Assembly: GCF_033568475.1 (NCBI RefSeq)
Contig: NC_133123.1
Location: 153,651,753 to 153,715,752 of the forward strand
DNA from: Henckelia pumila
Lineage: Eukaryota; Streptophyta; Magnoliopsida; Lamiales; Gesneriaceae
Direction: 5' to 3'
DNA length: 64,000 bases
In this document: positions 44,279-58,369 of the stretch, one piece after another
Layout of the letters: the number at the start of each line of letters is the position of its first letter
Numbering within the stretch: position 1 is the first letter of the stretch
Made by a program: the position numbers and the translations under genes
The notes under the pieces: generated by a model
Told to the model about the DNA's origin: nothing
What the model saw: only the letters and a program-made list of their open reading frames with translations
The model's database searches: none

Positions 44279-44731
44279 CTCCCTCCATCTCAATAATACA
44301 AGACACGTTTTTTCTTTTCTCAAATATATAGACATATACCATATTTTATGATAGTTTTTTTCACATTTTTTTACCAATATACTCATATTAACTACATCTT
44401 GACAATTACGCACAGTGGCGGAGCCACACTTATTGCCACCCGCCCGGGTGGCACAAATTTTTTTAAAAAAATTAAATATATTAATTTTAAGGATTTTGGA
44501 TTAATTTAATGATAGCCCAGATATTTTATTCCAAAATATTGAAGGAGTCAAGGGATAAAAACTGTTGCCCGGGTAGAAATTTTGGGCTCCGCCATTGATT
44601 ACACAACAATTTTTTAATACATTAAATATATAGGATTACAATAGAAAGTGTTTACATAATTTGTTTCTCAATTATTTTTCTTAATCTGTGTGGGAAAAAA
44701 AATTAAGATCATATAATCAAGACGGAGAGAG
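44279..44731. mobile_element. Stowaway (Tc1/mariner) MITE carrying a nested hAT MITE
   Basis: Ends CTCCCTCCATCTCAATAAT and, reversed, CTCTCTCCGTCTTGATTAT, with TA after the right end. The Stowaway terminus CTCCCTCCGTC is also at 4491 by copy 1, so it was present before the duplication. It is about 260 bp without the nested element. Confidence 0.85.
44413..44597. mobile_element. 185-bp hAT-type MITE
   Basis: Ends CAGTGGCGGAGCCAC and, reversed, CAATGGCGGAGCCC. Flanks ATTACGCA (44,405-44,412) and ATTACACA (44,598-44,605) form an 8-bp duplication with one mismatch. No coding capacity. Confidence 0.88.
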
Positions 44732-44968
44732 TACTAATAATGAAATATATAATGATCTACTTCACTGTCCAATTCAAGAAAAAAACTATTGACTCAATAC
44801 TTTATATATAACTTTGAAACATGAATATATCATAAGCATAAAAATCAAATTGTTTAGAAATACATTTAGCACATTTGGTACAAAGTGATATATAGATGGA
44901 AATATAAAGAGATAAATAAAAATACTCTAAAACATTGACTCAATATTAAATGAGAATAAACAATTATA

Positions 44969-45558
44969 CATGTCAAAACGGGCGGGCCGACCCGCAACCC
45001 GCCTCAACCCGCCTTTAGGCGGGGCGGGGCGGGGCGGGGCGGCTCATCATTTGGGCGGACCTCCAAATGCTCAACCCAACCCAACCCGCCTTGGGCCGCG
45101 GGTTGGGTAGGTCGGCCCGCTAATTTTTTATTAATTTTTTTAAAAATAAATGTTATTTTTTTAATTAAAAAAATTATAAAACACTTGAAATTTTAAGAAA
45201 ATCAAAAATAAAATTTAATCAAATAGTTTAATCAATATTAGAAAGTATTACTATAAAAAATTAATAATATATAAATTTAATTAGTAAAATAAAATATGAA
45301 AAAATTAAAAAAATAATAAATATTTAAGTATCATCAAAATTCATTCAAAATAAGTTCAATAAAACTAAAAAATATGTATAAAAGCACTAAAAAATACAAT
45401 TTTGCAAAAAAAAAAATTAATAAAAAAAAAAATTGGCGGGCCAGCCCGCCCTAACCCGCGGCCCGCCTCCAAATGGGCTAAGATTTGCCCAACCCAACCC
45501 AACCCATTTCTATGGCGGGGCAGGCTGGTCCGGCGGACTAAGCCCATTTTGACAAGTG
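44969..45558. mobile_element. ~590-bp hAT-like MITE with GC-rich ends
   Basis: Inverted ends TGTCAAAACGGGCGGGC and, reversed, TGTCAAAATGGGC, with GC-rich subterminal arms around an AT-rich centre. A short GGGGC tandem run lies at 45,018-45,041. An exact target duplication was not found. Confidence 0.75.
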
Positions 45559-47121
45559 TATAAACAATGAAAAACAAAACATACTAAATCATTGTAATAA
45601 TTAATATTTAGATATTGAAGTTAGCATTTTTAATTAACAAATAACATAATAGCTAAAATTTTAAGTCGTTAATTTTTTGTCATGTTAGTTTATTATTTTA
45701 TTTTTTATTTGAAATTTTCCAACTCTCATCTAATATATATATATATATATATATCTTATTAAAGTAGATACCCTATAATTAACAAACTTTCAATTAATTG
45801 GTGAAGTATGATTTGAAATTACCATTATCTCATAACTTAATTTTCAATAAAACCAAAATTATTTGGCAAAATAGTCATTTTTTACGGTTTTCTATTTTCT
45901 AGCCATAAGATGCTCACTTTGTGCCCTTTTATATTCCTTTATTTACAAAAATGACACTCACTTTATAAGATATATATATATATATATATTTTGAATATTT
46001 GTTTAGGAAAACGTTATATTTTTATTATTTTTTAATTTTACAATTTATTATTTAATGTATTCGTTAAAAAAACGAAATGTACTAGCATGCAACGCGTGCA
46101 GCGAAATACTAGTATATATTATTTTTCTAATAGCTTAAAGTACTATAATTTTAATTTTAATTTTTTTTATATATTATCACTTCATCGTTTTCTATAAGAA
46201 TTAGTCAGAGTCATAAAGTACATAAATAATAATCAATATATATTGATTTATTAATTTATCACTCAATTTAATCGCACTAAAAACCTTCAAAATTATATGA
46301 AATTGTATTTCAATACTCAACGTGATATATATGTCACTTAATCCATTATATTAATAATATGATATATATTATAATAAACAATGTTCTTTTACAAAAACTT
46401 TTGATGAAAACTAATTACATAATAACAAATATCACTAAAATCGCTAGTGTTGTTGTTATTATTGTTGTTCGTAATAGTAGTAGTAGTAACTAGTAAAACA
46501 AATAAATGATTTTTATTATATATAAAGTAATTAATAACAAAATACTAAATAATCCACTAACTTTTATTATCATTATATATTATTTTATTCTTAATTTCAT
46601 TTCAATTTTTTAAATTTTGTGTAGGTCTCGTATTATATTTATTCATAAAATGGGTTGATCTGATCCGTATATAGATTGAAAAACAATATTTTGGCATAAA
46701 AAGTCATTTTTCATGGAATAGATCGAGCAAGAGATCAGTTTCACCAAACTAATTCGTGAGACGGTTTATATTAGATATAATATAACATTAAATAATACTT
46801 AAATTTAATCAAATTTATAATCTAAATAACTAAGTAACAATCAAATAATCTATTTATTTATATTTATTTTGAGATATATTATTTTTCTAATAGTAGCTAA
46901 AATCTTATTTCCGGATCTTAAGTTTTTTCTATAAATGTGGATTAAGTTTTAAGTTTTAGTTTTCAGTAACTATCTTCGAATTAATTTTATTATTGAATTT
47001 AATTTTATACATTTATACATTTATTTTTATTTTATAATCATTCTTTTCAATGTTTTTGGCACTTAATGACAAGTTAATTTACGTCACAACAAATTTTTTT
47101 TTCATTTTTAATTATAAATAA
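45559..47121. other. AT-rich spacer
   Basis: Contains TA dinucleotide runs near 45,738-45,754 and 45,970-45,990 and otherwise AT-rich unique-looking DNA. No gene, no element ends that I can define. Confidence 0.5.
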
Positions 47122-48700
47122 TGTTGGAGATCAGATGTGTGTAGTAAGGGTGAATACACACTTTAAAAATAGCTCGTTCTTGAAATGTTCAAATATGAAT
47201 CGAGCACCGATAAATTATATCGAGTTTGGTTACAAAATAAAGTGGAACACTAAAAATAATTCATCTAAAAACTAATTAAGCACTTCGAAAATCATTTGAA
47301 AATATTGCAAGTTAATACAGTAAAAGCATTTTGGTTGAAGCATTTCATCAAACACTTTGAATGCAACATTTTGGTGTTTTAGAGAGAACACATAAATTTC
47401 TTGCAAATCATCCAAAAACAACAAGAAATAAGTAAATGTGATAAAGTAAAGATGCACGAATTTTTTTTTAGGATGTTCGGAGCTCAATCTCCTACGCCAC
47501 ACATTCTTCCTCATAGGGAATGATACACTAGAAGACTTTGGTTATTACAACGTCTTGTAATACACCCACTTAAACCTTAGGACTTACCCCACCGCCTAAG
47601 TCGGAACTCCTAGATTATTAGTTCTCTCCAATGAAATAAAACTAAAGATACAAAGTTTACACATCTTTAACGTCTTTGTGCAAATATTTTCACTCAACTA
47701 ATCTATACAAATCTAAAAAATGTGTGTGAGTAAGTTGGGGTGTGAACAACTTGACTGTGAGAGCTCAATAATTCTTTTGTGTTTTTCACACCAAGTGCAA
47801 GCTCTCAACTAGCCGAATGGATCTGTTTTGACGCCATCTTCATGTGAAAAAGCTCTAACTTAGCTGATTAATATTTTGGTTGTTCACTCTCTCTTTTCTT
47901 CAATCTTTAGATCTTGAATTTATAGCATCCAAGAATGATATAGACGTTAGACACAAGAATATGACTGTTGAAAAATAACATAACGATCATATTTTCACTT
48001 TTGGAAAGTACCTTTGACAGATTGACAAAATCTGGAAGTGGACCAGTCAAATGGAGAGAGCATGTGACAAGCTAGGTGAGCGATCGAGTGAGAGCAGGTT
48101 ACAAGCTTATTGAGCGGTCGAGTGAGAGCAGGTGACAACACCTCGACTTGTTGAGAGACCAAGTGATAAAATCTCGACTGCTTGAGCAAATGTTGTCTTG
48201 TAACTCTTGATCTTGAATTTCCAACTCCACAACAATCACTCAATTTGTTGTTTATATGAGAAATTTATGATCAAAATACCAGATCTGCTCGAAGCGGTCG
48301 AGGAGATGTTGAGCGATCGAAGTTTTATAGATCATGATGTGTTGATTTCTGGGCAAAATGATAAGCATAAAAAGTTGTAGCCCTTGTTCTTGCTTTCCAA
48401 CGCATCAAGAATTACTCAATTTGGATTTCATATGAGAGAGATATGCTTGAAATATCAGGTCTGCTCCAAAAAAAATCGAGGACAAAGCAGGCGAGCGCAT
48501 ATGTTCTGTTCGAGTGATTTAATCTCTTGATTCGTAGATTTCTGGGCAAATGGATAGACATAAATGTTGTAGCAGTTTCTCTTATCTTTCCATAGAATCA
48601 AGAATCACTCTATTTTGAGTTTGTATGAGAGAAAAAACAGACTTTGTACAATATTGAACTATGTCAGCAACCTGTACAGAACCAGCAACTTCAACATGAT
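47122..48700. other. Possible LTR-retrotransposon fragment
   Basis: A less AT-rich stretch starting TGTTGGAGATCAG, with internal GAGCGATCGAGTGAGAGCAGG and GAGCGGTCGAGTGAGAGCAGG repeats (48,077 and 48,111). Composition and the GATCGAG motifs resemble the LTRs elsewhere in the window. No second copy, primer-binding site or coding domain is present, so the assignment is weak. Confidence 0.3.
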
Positions 48701-49655
48701 TTATCATCTCTTGTTAAGGATTTTAGTTTTGGCGGACACATGTTGCACCTGTAGCAGTAGAATGATAAAAACTTAGAAAATAAAATAACTCATTAGACTG
48801 GTGAACAAGACCAGAACAAAACCAGTAGAAACTTAACCGTAGAGAAAATCATAGAATTTTAGAAAATACCATTTGTCTAAAAACAGTAATCTGGAAGAAA
48901 ACCAGTAGATATTCCATATAGCATCACTTAAGCGTAATAGTTTTTAAACATATCAGAACCAATAGAACAGAACCAATAGACTTACAAGTATGCAGAATCG
49001 ATAAGCAAGCTTCGGAAATATATATAGTCGTTCTGATATGATAAGACATCACATTTAATAACATCGTACTAAGCATCACGTGAGTATTTTTTTTTCACTA
49101 CACGGAATGATACGAGCCAAAGTGAACTCACATCTCTGGACATAAGTCACATTGTTCAGATGAACCATTTAACCGGATTTAACATGTTGTTCATTGGACT
49201 CAATATCCAAACCAAAGTTCGTTGTCCAGTGGACTCAATCTCCAGGCCGAAGTTCATTGTCCAGGGCTCTGTCTTTGGTTAATGATTTTTATTCATTCTA
49301 TATTTTGATCTTTCGATCATACATTCATTCGATCGATGATCAACCAAGATATTATTTCATTTAGATAAATGCAATAATCATGTATAAGCAAAAACAAATC
49401 AAGAAACTAGGATGAACAATATTTGAGATGATGTCTCATTATAATTTTCAGGCCGAATGCCAAAAAGGTTGTACAAAAAAGATAATATTTCTCACAGAAT
49501 GAAACCTTATGGAGAGAAAACCTCACCTCAATACTTACTCTCTGAATGAGTAGATAACTTCAGATTCCTATAATTTTTGGATATATCATATGTTAGTAAT
49601 ACTACCGGATGCTAGACTAGTTCATGATCAAAATTCGTACTCAAACAAGTGTGGA
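48701..49655. other. Spacer without recognised features
   Basis: A short direct repeat (GTTCATTGGACTCAATATCC and GTCCAGTGGACTCAATCTCC, 49,190-49,245) is the only structure seen. No gene. Confidence 0.45.
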
Positions 49656-50250
49656 TAAGGATGGCAACAGAGCGGGTCATGGGCGGGTTTGGCTAAACCC
49701 GGGACCCTTCACGCCTTTCTTTGGACTCGCCCTGTCCTGCAAACCCGGGGGGTCCAATCCGGGTTAAACCCGTTGGACCCGCCAAAAATTAAATATTTTT
49801 AAATTTATTAAATTAAATAATTTAAAAATTAACAAAAATCATTAAATTTAATTTCAAATATATATTGATAATATTTAAGACAAAAAATATTCTCACAAGT
49901 TAAAATTTATCAACTATAATTAATTAATAATTATTAGCAAAAAAATATTATAATTATATATTTTTATACTAAACATATCATAATAAAATAAATTCATTTC
50001 AATCCAATAATATTATACACTCAAATTATGGATAAAATATTATTTGGTATAAAAATATAATTATAATATATTATTAATATTACATATATATTTTATATGT
50101 ATATATATAAATACATATTTTAAATTTATATACATATATATTATGGCAGGGCTCGTGCCGCCCCAAATCCGTTTATGGACCCGCTTAGGCGGGTCTATAC
50201 CTGCCCTGCCATGGCGGATTTGATGCGGACCCGACCCATTGTCATCTCTA
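49656..50250. mobile_element. 595-bp hAT-type MITE
   Basis: Ends TAAGGATGGCAACAGAGCGGG and, reversed, TAGAGATGACAATGGGTCGGG. Flanks AGTGTGGA and AGTGTGTA form an 8-bp duplication with one mismatch. CCCG-rich arms surround an AT-rich centre. A truncated relative is at 37,740-37,897. Confidence 0.85.
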
Positions 50251-51303
50251 AGTGTGTACCTCTTTGTTAATTTACAAGAAAATTCATAATAATTTTAAAG
50301 TAGTTCCAAAATTTTTGAAATATTGACAGTAAGTATAACTCATAAATTTATACAATTTTGTATTTAAAATGTGCCAGAATTCCAGGTTGATTGTTTCCTA
50401 GATTTAACATTTCCAAACTGTTTTTCTAAGTAGATTGACCACTTTAAAAATCAAGTTCTATAGATTTAAGGATTCATTAGAAAATTCATAACAATTCATA
50501 CACCTGTCTAAAAATTGTGAAACATGAAATATAAGTCTAAACCAAGTGCAGAAAACGTCGGAACTATCGAAAAACGAGAAACGTGACGACGTGTGGAGTA
50601 CACGCGCCATGCCGCCGACGCGTGGCTGAGCTCAAGCCACCACGCACGGCCGGAATTTTTAAAGCAACTTCTTCTCATGACGATCTACAACTTTTATGTT
50701 GAACACATTTTAAAATTCATGACGAAGTTTGCGCAGTTTTTTAAAAACAAAGAAGGTGATCATGCTTGTTCTGGTCGTCTGAAAACAGTGCTTCCGGCAA
50801 CATTCTGGATGATAGGCTGAAATATTTTGAAAGTAGTAAACATTTTAACAATGTTTGTGTTGGAATCGAAGTGAAATGCATCCAATAAAAATGAGAAAAA
50901 AAGCAAGAACTTGCTATCTTGAAGCTGTTTTTCTGAAAAATTTTCCAAAAATTGTTTTCATAAATTTGAATTTTTTGGAAAGATTTGGATCGGGATATTG
51001 TACACCTCTAGTACACCCCGAGTTCTGGGTAATAAAGGAGTGTTGTGTGAAATTTTGGGAATTTTTTGACAAAGTTTGATATTTTCCCTCTTTTGTGACT
51101 AAAAACACTTTTTTTATCCTCTTTTTCTCACCATGAAGAAGAACAATCTTCAAACTCTCAAACCATATGAAAATAAAAGTTTTAAAAGTGATAAAGTTCA
51201 TCTGATGATTGCCCTATTTATAGAATAATTCCGAGCAACATGCCCAATATCACAAGAACACGTCTCAAACATGGGAGGTGGAGTAGAGGTTAAGTAATCC
51301 AAT
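50251..51303. other. Spacer, perhaps an old retroelement untranslated region
   Basis: A GC-rich patch at 50,550-50,655 (CGTGACGACGTGTGG, ACGCGCCATGCCGCC) sits in AT-rich DNA with no LTR ends visible. No gene can be supported. The last five bases, CCAAT (51,299-51,303), should be the target duplication of the LTR that begins at 51,304. Confidence 0.4.
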
Positions 51304-52297
51304 TGTAAGGCCCAGAAATATTAAAGTATTAATTATGGAATTTGAAAATTAAATTCCATATTTTGGGTAAACATGGATTTAAGAATCTATGGAAATTATA
51401 TATGTACTTTCCGAGCCGGAAATATTTAATTTGAGAATTTACGGATTTTGAGAATTAAATTCCGAGAATTCTTAAATTAAAAGAATAAATATTTGATTTG
51501 AATATTTATGGAATTTAAGATTTAATTCCAACTTTCGGAAATTAAAGAAGATGTATTTCGAAGATGTAATCCGATCAGAGACTGGTTTGTAAATATTGAA
51601 GTTTGAAGAACTAAAGTGCAGAAGGCCGGGATTATTTATTAATCCGAATTTATTTAATTTTAATCCGAGTATATTTAATTTGAGAATATTTAGAGTTTCG
51701 ATTCAAATTCTAATATTCTTAAATTATTTAGGATTGAAATTGAATTAAAAAGAAGGTCGAGGACTGAATTGCAATTTACGAAGTTTCAAGGACTAAATTG
51801 CAATTATACCTGAACATATCCATTCTAATATATTATTCAGAATTGGATACGTGCACTTTGCATATGAAATCAGATTTTTGAAGCTGAAAGTCGAGACCCT
51901 TTCTTTTCTTTTGGAAAGTTTGTTCTTCAAATCTTTATAACTTTTGCTCCGGTTATCCGATTTCGATTCCGTAAATTGTTCTGGAATCCTTGAAACGAGG
52001 GCTTAGATCTCGTGTAAGTTTTTTGATGTTTTTAATGGAATTCAAAATCAGTGTATGGCAGAAATCAGTACGTTTGCATATGATCATGTTCTTGAAGTGT
52101 TGTATCGTTTCTTTTCAAAAACTGAATCAACAAACGGCTATCGATTGTGTTCTTATGATTTCCAGCTTATGATTCGAATTATATACCTGCTGATATTTGA
52201 TATTATGATGAGAGGTTGCTGGTTTTAGAAGATATATGTCGATATGAGTTGAGAATTGATTTCGATGTTTTGTCGGTTACCGATTTTCAATCGCTAC

Positions 52298-54950
52298 TGA
52301 AACGACCCTAACTCTATAATAAATAAATATGCGGAAATTTTTTTTTTTTTTTTTTATACTTACTAAATAAAATATGTACATATATGCCCATACATATATG
52401 CACAGAATAAAAATATTTAAAATGAATAAACAATTAAATACTTAAATAAAAATGCATTCTTAAAAATATAATAAATATCTGAGTCAAACATTAATTAAAA
52501 ATATACTGCATAAGTAAATAAAAGTTTGCATGCACTGAAAATATTAAATAAATATTCTAGACCCTCAATCACTGAAAATAATAAAAATGTATCATGCTGA
52601 CAAAAACAATAACATGCATAGCGACTCAGAATATTTCACGGTCACGGGGCCACTGCATGCATGCTCATACGTCCTCGCCTCCGGTGGGTACAATGTCATC
52701 CTCAACGTACTCACCTGCACCATACCAGTGTAGTGAGCCTAGAGGCCCAACATACTAACATAACAAGGGTTTAAAATAATTTAAACCAATTTAATACTAA
52801 TACATACATATACATGAATGAGCATGCTTAAAAATTTACATAACATAACTTACTTAAATAAACATAATACATAACATAATACATAACCATATTGAGCAAT
52901 TTATTTTCTAACATAGCATGGTTGTATCCGTAGTGTAACCTTAAATCATACATTAAATACTGATCAGCGTGGAAACCTACGTACGTGGCCGGTGACGAAT
53001 CACCTCTTAAATTGGCAGTAAACTGCCCTTCAATCATATGGGGACGAATCCCCCTTAAATTGTCACACTACTTCAACTTCCAACATAAAATATTTTTTAT
53101 TGCTCAACTTAAACATTAAATCATGCATAAAATATTATTTCATGAATGCATGTACTTGAATAAAATGTGTGTCCATCATATATATTTAATTTAATTTCTT
53201 ATTAACATATAAATATTAAAATAACTCAAATGCATAAAAATAATTAAATATATAATCAGGACACATGCAAATTTTCTCATGGATGGTCCTGGACTGCTGG
53301 CCCTACACACAAGCCCATTAACTTAAATCTGGTCCATTAACATACTTAAACCCAATATCTTAAACTTTAAGCCCAAATAATTATTCTAAGCCCAATTAAA
53401 TTAATAAAGCCCATTAAAATACACTAAGCCCAATAACAACTTAAACTGGCCCAATGGGCCCAAAAACCCAAGGACTGGCCCATTAACTTTTATGGGCCCA
53501 AAATCCCATAAAATAAATGGACTAACTTAATTAAAAATTTTAAAAGTCCAAATAAAATTATTTGGGAGTCCAAATAATTTTATTTCAATTTATTTGACTC
53601 AAAAACACATAAATTTGTAAAATACTTTAAAAATAAAATACTCGAGCCCGGCCCACCAAACTCGGACCCGGACTCACTAACCCGACCCACTACCTAGCCG
53701 ACCCGACCCGGACCACTCAGACCCGACCCAGACCCCTAACCTAGCCCAACCCGATCCCCCCTCTCCCATTGCCTCTCGGCCGTGAGCAGCAGGCCCTCTT
53801 GGCCTGCTGCCGGCCGGCTCCGGCCGCCCCTGGCCGGAGCGCCACCGCCCGGACGTAGCCCACGTCCGGGCGGACCTAGCCTGACCAGGCCCCAGCCCCA
53901 TGCACGACCAAACCAAGTTCCCGAAGCCACCCCTTCCGAAACCCTAAACTGTGACCTCCTGGGGCCGATTTGATGTAGCTCGGTCATAGCTCCCTTTCCA
54001 GCCTGAACCGTCCGACTCCAACCGACCCTAAGGCTCCCTAGGACCCTCTTGACCGAACCCTCAGCCCTGAACCAGTCCATGACATCAAACAAAATCGTGA
54101 ACCATGGATATGCACGCAAACCACAAAACTTCAACCGATTTTTTCTGAAAAGTAATGAAAGAAATTCGATGTCTACACATTCCATATAATATACCACTGA
54201 TATCGTACGAAAAATGGGAAAGAAACATGCCTTTCACCGATTTATGGAGTTTAGAAGCGTGTACGACGGACTTCGGGACGACGGGACGACGACGGGGTGT
54301 CTTGGCTGCTTGGAACCTTCGAAAAAACTATGGAGTCACCTTGGCTTGAGGAAGAAGATGAAGATGAAGATGGAGAATGGGGGTGGTGTCGGCTGATGCT
54401 TGGGAAGGAGGAAGGGGTCGGCTAGTAGGTTTAGGTTTTAGTTTAATTAGGAAATAGGGTAATTAATTATATAATTAAGGATATAACATATATAAAATAT
54501 AACTTAATTAAAATTCTAAAAGAAACCTTTAAAATCTGAAACATAAAATAAAATCTCGAAATATAATTTTAGGGGAATTTTAAAAATAGTAAAAAGTCAA
54601 TATTTTGGCTAATTTTTGAATAAAAAGGACTCCTAAAATTATAAAATTAAATACTTAAAATTTTGAGATAATAAAACTCAAAATAATATTTTAAGGCTCT
54701 AATAAGGCTCATAAAATAATTTGGGTGGAAAGTTGTCATCTCGTTCGTCCACGGTCCCGTCCACGCGATCAAATAATAAAAATACTAAAAAATCATAAAA
54801 ATCACTAATTATGGGTTAAATGCTTAAAAATAAATTAAATCATGCATAAATAATTCACATAATTATTTAACCCATAAATCATAAATTTAAATAATTAAAT
54901 ATCCTAATTATGCAGGCGGATTTATGTAATTAAAAATACCGGGTGTTACA
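52298..54950 (-). repeat. Chromovirus 3' LTR (left on plus strand)
   Basis: 2,653 bp, TGAAACGACC to GGTGTTACA on plus. A homopolymer T run near 52,340 and a CCCGACC-rich, GC-rich stretch at 53,640-53,900 occur in both LTRs. Open frames inside it duplicate exactly in the partner LTR and look incidental. Confidence 0.95.
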
Positions 54951-54995
54951 ATTCTCCCCCCCTTAAATTGAATTTCGTCCTCGAAATTAAAGTAC

Positions 54996-57900
54996 TTACC
55001 CGAACAACTCCGGGTAGCGAGTCCTCATATCCTCCTCGGTCTCCCAAGTAGCTTCCTCCTCCGAGTGATTCAGCCACTGGACTCTGACCATCGGTATGAC
55101 CCGCGTCCTAAGCCTCCGCTCCTCTCTAGCCAAAATCCGCACGGGTCTCTCCTCGTAAACAAGATCTGGCGGCAACTGTAAGGGCTCAAAATCCAACACA
55201 TGCGACGGGTTGGAAACATATCTCCGAAGCATGGATACATGGAATACGTTGTGCACTGCCGCTAGCCCTGGAGGTAGAGCTAAACGATAGGCCAACGTGC
55301 CAACTCGCTCCAAGATCTCGAATGGCCCTATGTATCTCGGATTAAGCTTGCCTCTCCGCCCAAAACGCGCTACTCCCTTCATAGGTGACACCTTCAAGAA
55401 TACGTGATCGCCTACCGCGAACTCCAAATCGCGTCGTCTGGCATCCGCATAACTCTTCTGCCGACTCTGCGCAGTCCTCATCCTATCTCGAATCTGCGTC
55501 ACAATGTCAGCTGTCTGCTGCACAATCTCTGGACCCAACAAAATCCTCTCTCCAACCTCATCCCAATGCACCGGAGATCTGCATCTCCTCCCATAGAGCG
55601 CTGCATATGGAGCCATACCTATAGACGACTGAAAGCTGTTGTTATAGGTAAACTCCACTAATGGCAGTCTAGTCTCCCAAGATCCTCGAAAATCGATAAC
55701 ACAAGCTCTCAGAAGATCCTCGAGAACCTGGATCACTCTCTCGGACTGACCATCTGTCTGGGGATGAAAAGTTGTACTGAACAAAAGCCTAGTCCCCAAA
55801 GCTGTGTGCAGACTCTTCCAAAATGCTGATGTGAATCTCGGATCTCTGTCTGACACAATAGACACTGGTATGCCATGCAGTCTAACAATCTCTCTGATGT
55901 AAAGCTCTGCATACTGTGTCAAAGTATAAGTAGTCCTCACCGGCAAGAAATGAGCTGACTTGGTGAGTCTATCCACAATCACCCAAATCGCTGTACATCC
56001 TCTGGCACTCCTCGGTAAGCCAACTACAAAGTCCATCGTAATATTCTCCCATTTCCATTCCGGAATAGGGAGAGGTCTAAGAAGTCCTGCTGGACGCTGA
56101 TGCTCTGCTTTGACTTGCTGACAAGTCAAGCACTCTGACACCACTCTCCCGATGTCACTCTTCATACCGGGCCACCAATACAATAGCTGCAAGTCTTTGT
56201 ACATCTTCGTACTTCCGGGGTGAATGGAGTACGGAGATGCGTGAGCCTCTGTCAAAATCTCAGCTCGCAACTGATCGACGTTCGGTACCCACATCCTACC
56301 ACGGTACTGAACGATGCCATCCTCCACTGTATACAAGAGATTACCTCTAGCCTCATCTCTCTGTCTCCATCGCTGTAACTCCTCATCAGTGGACTGTCCC
56401 TCTCTAATCCGATCTCTCAAAACTGGCTGCACCGTCAACACTGACAAGCTCGGTGCATGGCCGCTCGGATAGCACTCCAAACCAAATCTCTGAATCTCGG
56501 TCTGTAGTGGTAACTGCACAGTCAAACATGATACCACAGACGACTTCCGACTCAAAGCATCTGCCACTACATTAGCTTTACCCGGATGGTAGCTAATGTC
56601 ACAATCATAGTCCTTCACCAACTCCAACCATCTGCGCTGTCTCATGTTCAACTCCTTCTGGGTGAAGAAGTACTTGAGGCTCTTGTGATCGGTGAAAATC
56701 TTGCACTTCTCGCCGTAAAGATAGTGCCTCCAGATTTTCAAAGCGAAGACCACTGCTGCCAACTCCAAGTCATGCGTCGGGTAGTTCTGCTCATGAATCT
56801 TCAACTGTCTCGACGCATACGCAATAACCTTACCACACTGCATAAGCACTGCGCCTAAACCAAGTTTAGACGCGTCGGTGTAAACCACTAACTCCTCATG
56901 TGGTACTGTCATCGCTAACACTGGTGCTGTAGTGAGTGCTTCCTTCAGCTGATCGAAGCTCCTCTGACAGTCTGAACTCCAGATAAACTTCGCATTCTTC
57001 TTGGTCAAGGAAGTCAAGGGTACTGCAATAGAGGAAAAACCCTTGATGAACTTCCTATAATACCCCGCCAAACCCAAGAAACTGCGAATCTCTGAAGCAT
57101 TCTTCGGAATACCCCAATTCTGCACTGCCTCCACCTTAGACTGATCGACTGCAACTCCATCTCTCGAAATAATGTGGCCAAGAAATGCCACCTGCTCAAG
57201 CCAAAACTCGCACTTGCTGAACTTGGCATACAACCGATGCTCCCTCAAAGTCTGCAATGCGGTCTGAAGGTGCTGTCTATGCTCCTCGATGCTCCTAGAA
57301 TAGATCAAAATATCATCAATAAAGACTATGATGAACTGATCCAGATATGGCTGAAAGACTCGGTTCATGAGATCCATGAAAACCGCTGGAGCATTGGTCA
57401 ACCCAAATGGCATCACCAAGAGCTCGTAATGCCCATATCGTGTCCGGAAAGCAGTCTTGGACACATCTGCATCCCTAACACGCAACTGATGGTAACCAGA
57501 TCGCAGATCGATCTTGGAGAACACTGAAGCTCCCTGCAACTGGTCAAACAAGTCCTCTATCCTCGGCAGCGGATACTTGTTCTTCACTGTGACTCTGTTA
57601 AGCTCTCGGTAATCGATGCACAGTCTCATACTGCCATCCTTCTTCTTCACAAACAACACCGGAGCTCCCCAAGGAGAAAAGCTAGGTCGAACAAAGCCTT
57701 TCTCTAACAACTCCTGAATCTGCTCCTTCAACTCTTTCATCTCGGTAGGAGCAAGCCTGTACGGTGCCTTAGAGATAGGCACGGTGTCTGGCACTAAGTC
57801 AATACTGAACTCCACCTCTCTTACTGGTGGAATTCCTGCCACATCCTCCGGAAAGACATCCGGAAAGTCACGAACCACCTCTAACTCTGATAATGATCTG

Positions 57901-58369
57901 CTAGATGGCTCTGAAGTCGTGACAATACTCGCTAGAAACCCCTGGCAACCCCGTCTCAACAACTTCCTCGCCTGAATATAGGATATCACCTGAGGAATAT
58001 CACTGCTCTGAGATGCATGAAAAGTGAACGGGTCGCCCCCTGTAGGTCTCACTGACACTGATCTCCGACGAAAATCAATCGAAGCTCCATTGACTGTCAA
58101 CCAGTCCATACCCAAAATAAGATCAAAACCACTCAAAGGCAAGACTACTACATCTGCTCGAATGGAGTGTCCCTGCAGCTCTAACTCCAGTCCTCGAATA
58201 ACCTTCGAGGTAGACATAATCTGCCCTGACGGCATAGTAACATCATACCCGCTGTCACTACTCTCAGGTGTGATGCCTACCCGCCTGATAAACTCCAGGG
58301 AGATAAACGAATGCGTAGCTCCTGAATCTAGCAACGCAAACGTGGAGTTGCCTCCAACTAGAATTCTCC
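54996..58369 (-). CDS. Chromovirus Pol: protease, RT, RNase H, integrase, chromodomain
   Basis: An unbroken frame of about 1,120 codons, probably the second exon of gag-pol. With the Leu codon at 58,332-58,334 (start of [12 protein letters not shown]) as residue 1: protease about 1-95; reverse transcriptase about 195-375 with [18 protein letters not shown] and catalytic FIDD (~338-342); RNase H about 475-600 with [14 protein letters not shown]; integrase about 640-900 with an HX-CX2C zinc region (CLTCQQ), [17 protein letters not shown] and [10 protein letters not shown]; and a C-terminal chromodomain about 1065-1110 with [16 protein letters not shown], which places it in the Tekay/Del lineage. 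It ends at 54,996-54,998. No initiator Met is needed if the upstream intron is spliced; a TAG at about 58,413 blocks the frame upstream. Confidence 0.95.

Noticed and set aside
53736-54197. A 153-codon open frame in the chromovirus LTR, repeated at 61,238-61,699
   Set aside because: It is duplicated only because it lies in the LTRs, has a GC-rich repetitive C-terminal half and no recognisable domain. It looks incidental.
56586-57527. Plus-strand frames of 90-117 codons inside the chromovirus pol
   Set aside because: They are antisense to RT and RNase H coding sequence, whose motifs are intact on the minus strand.
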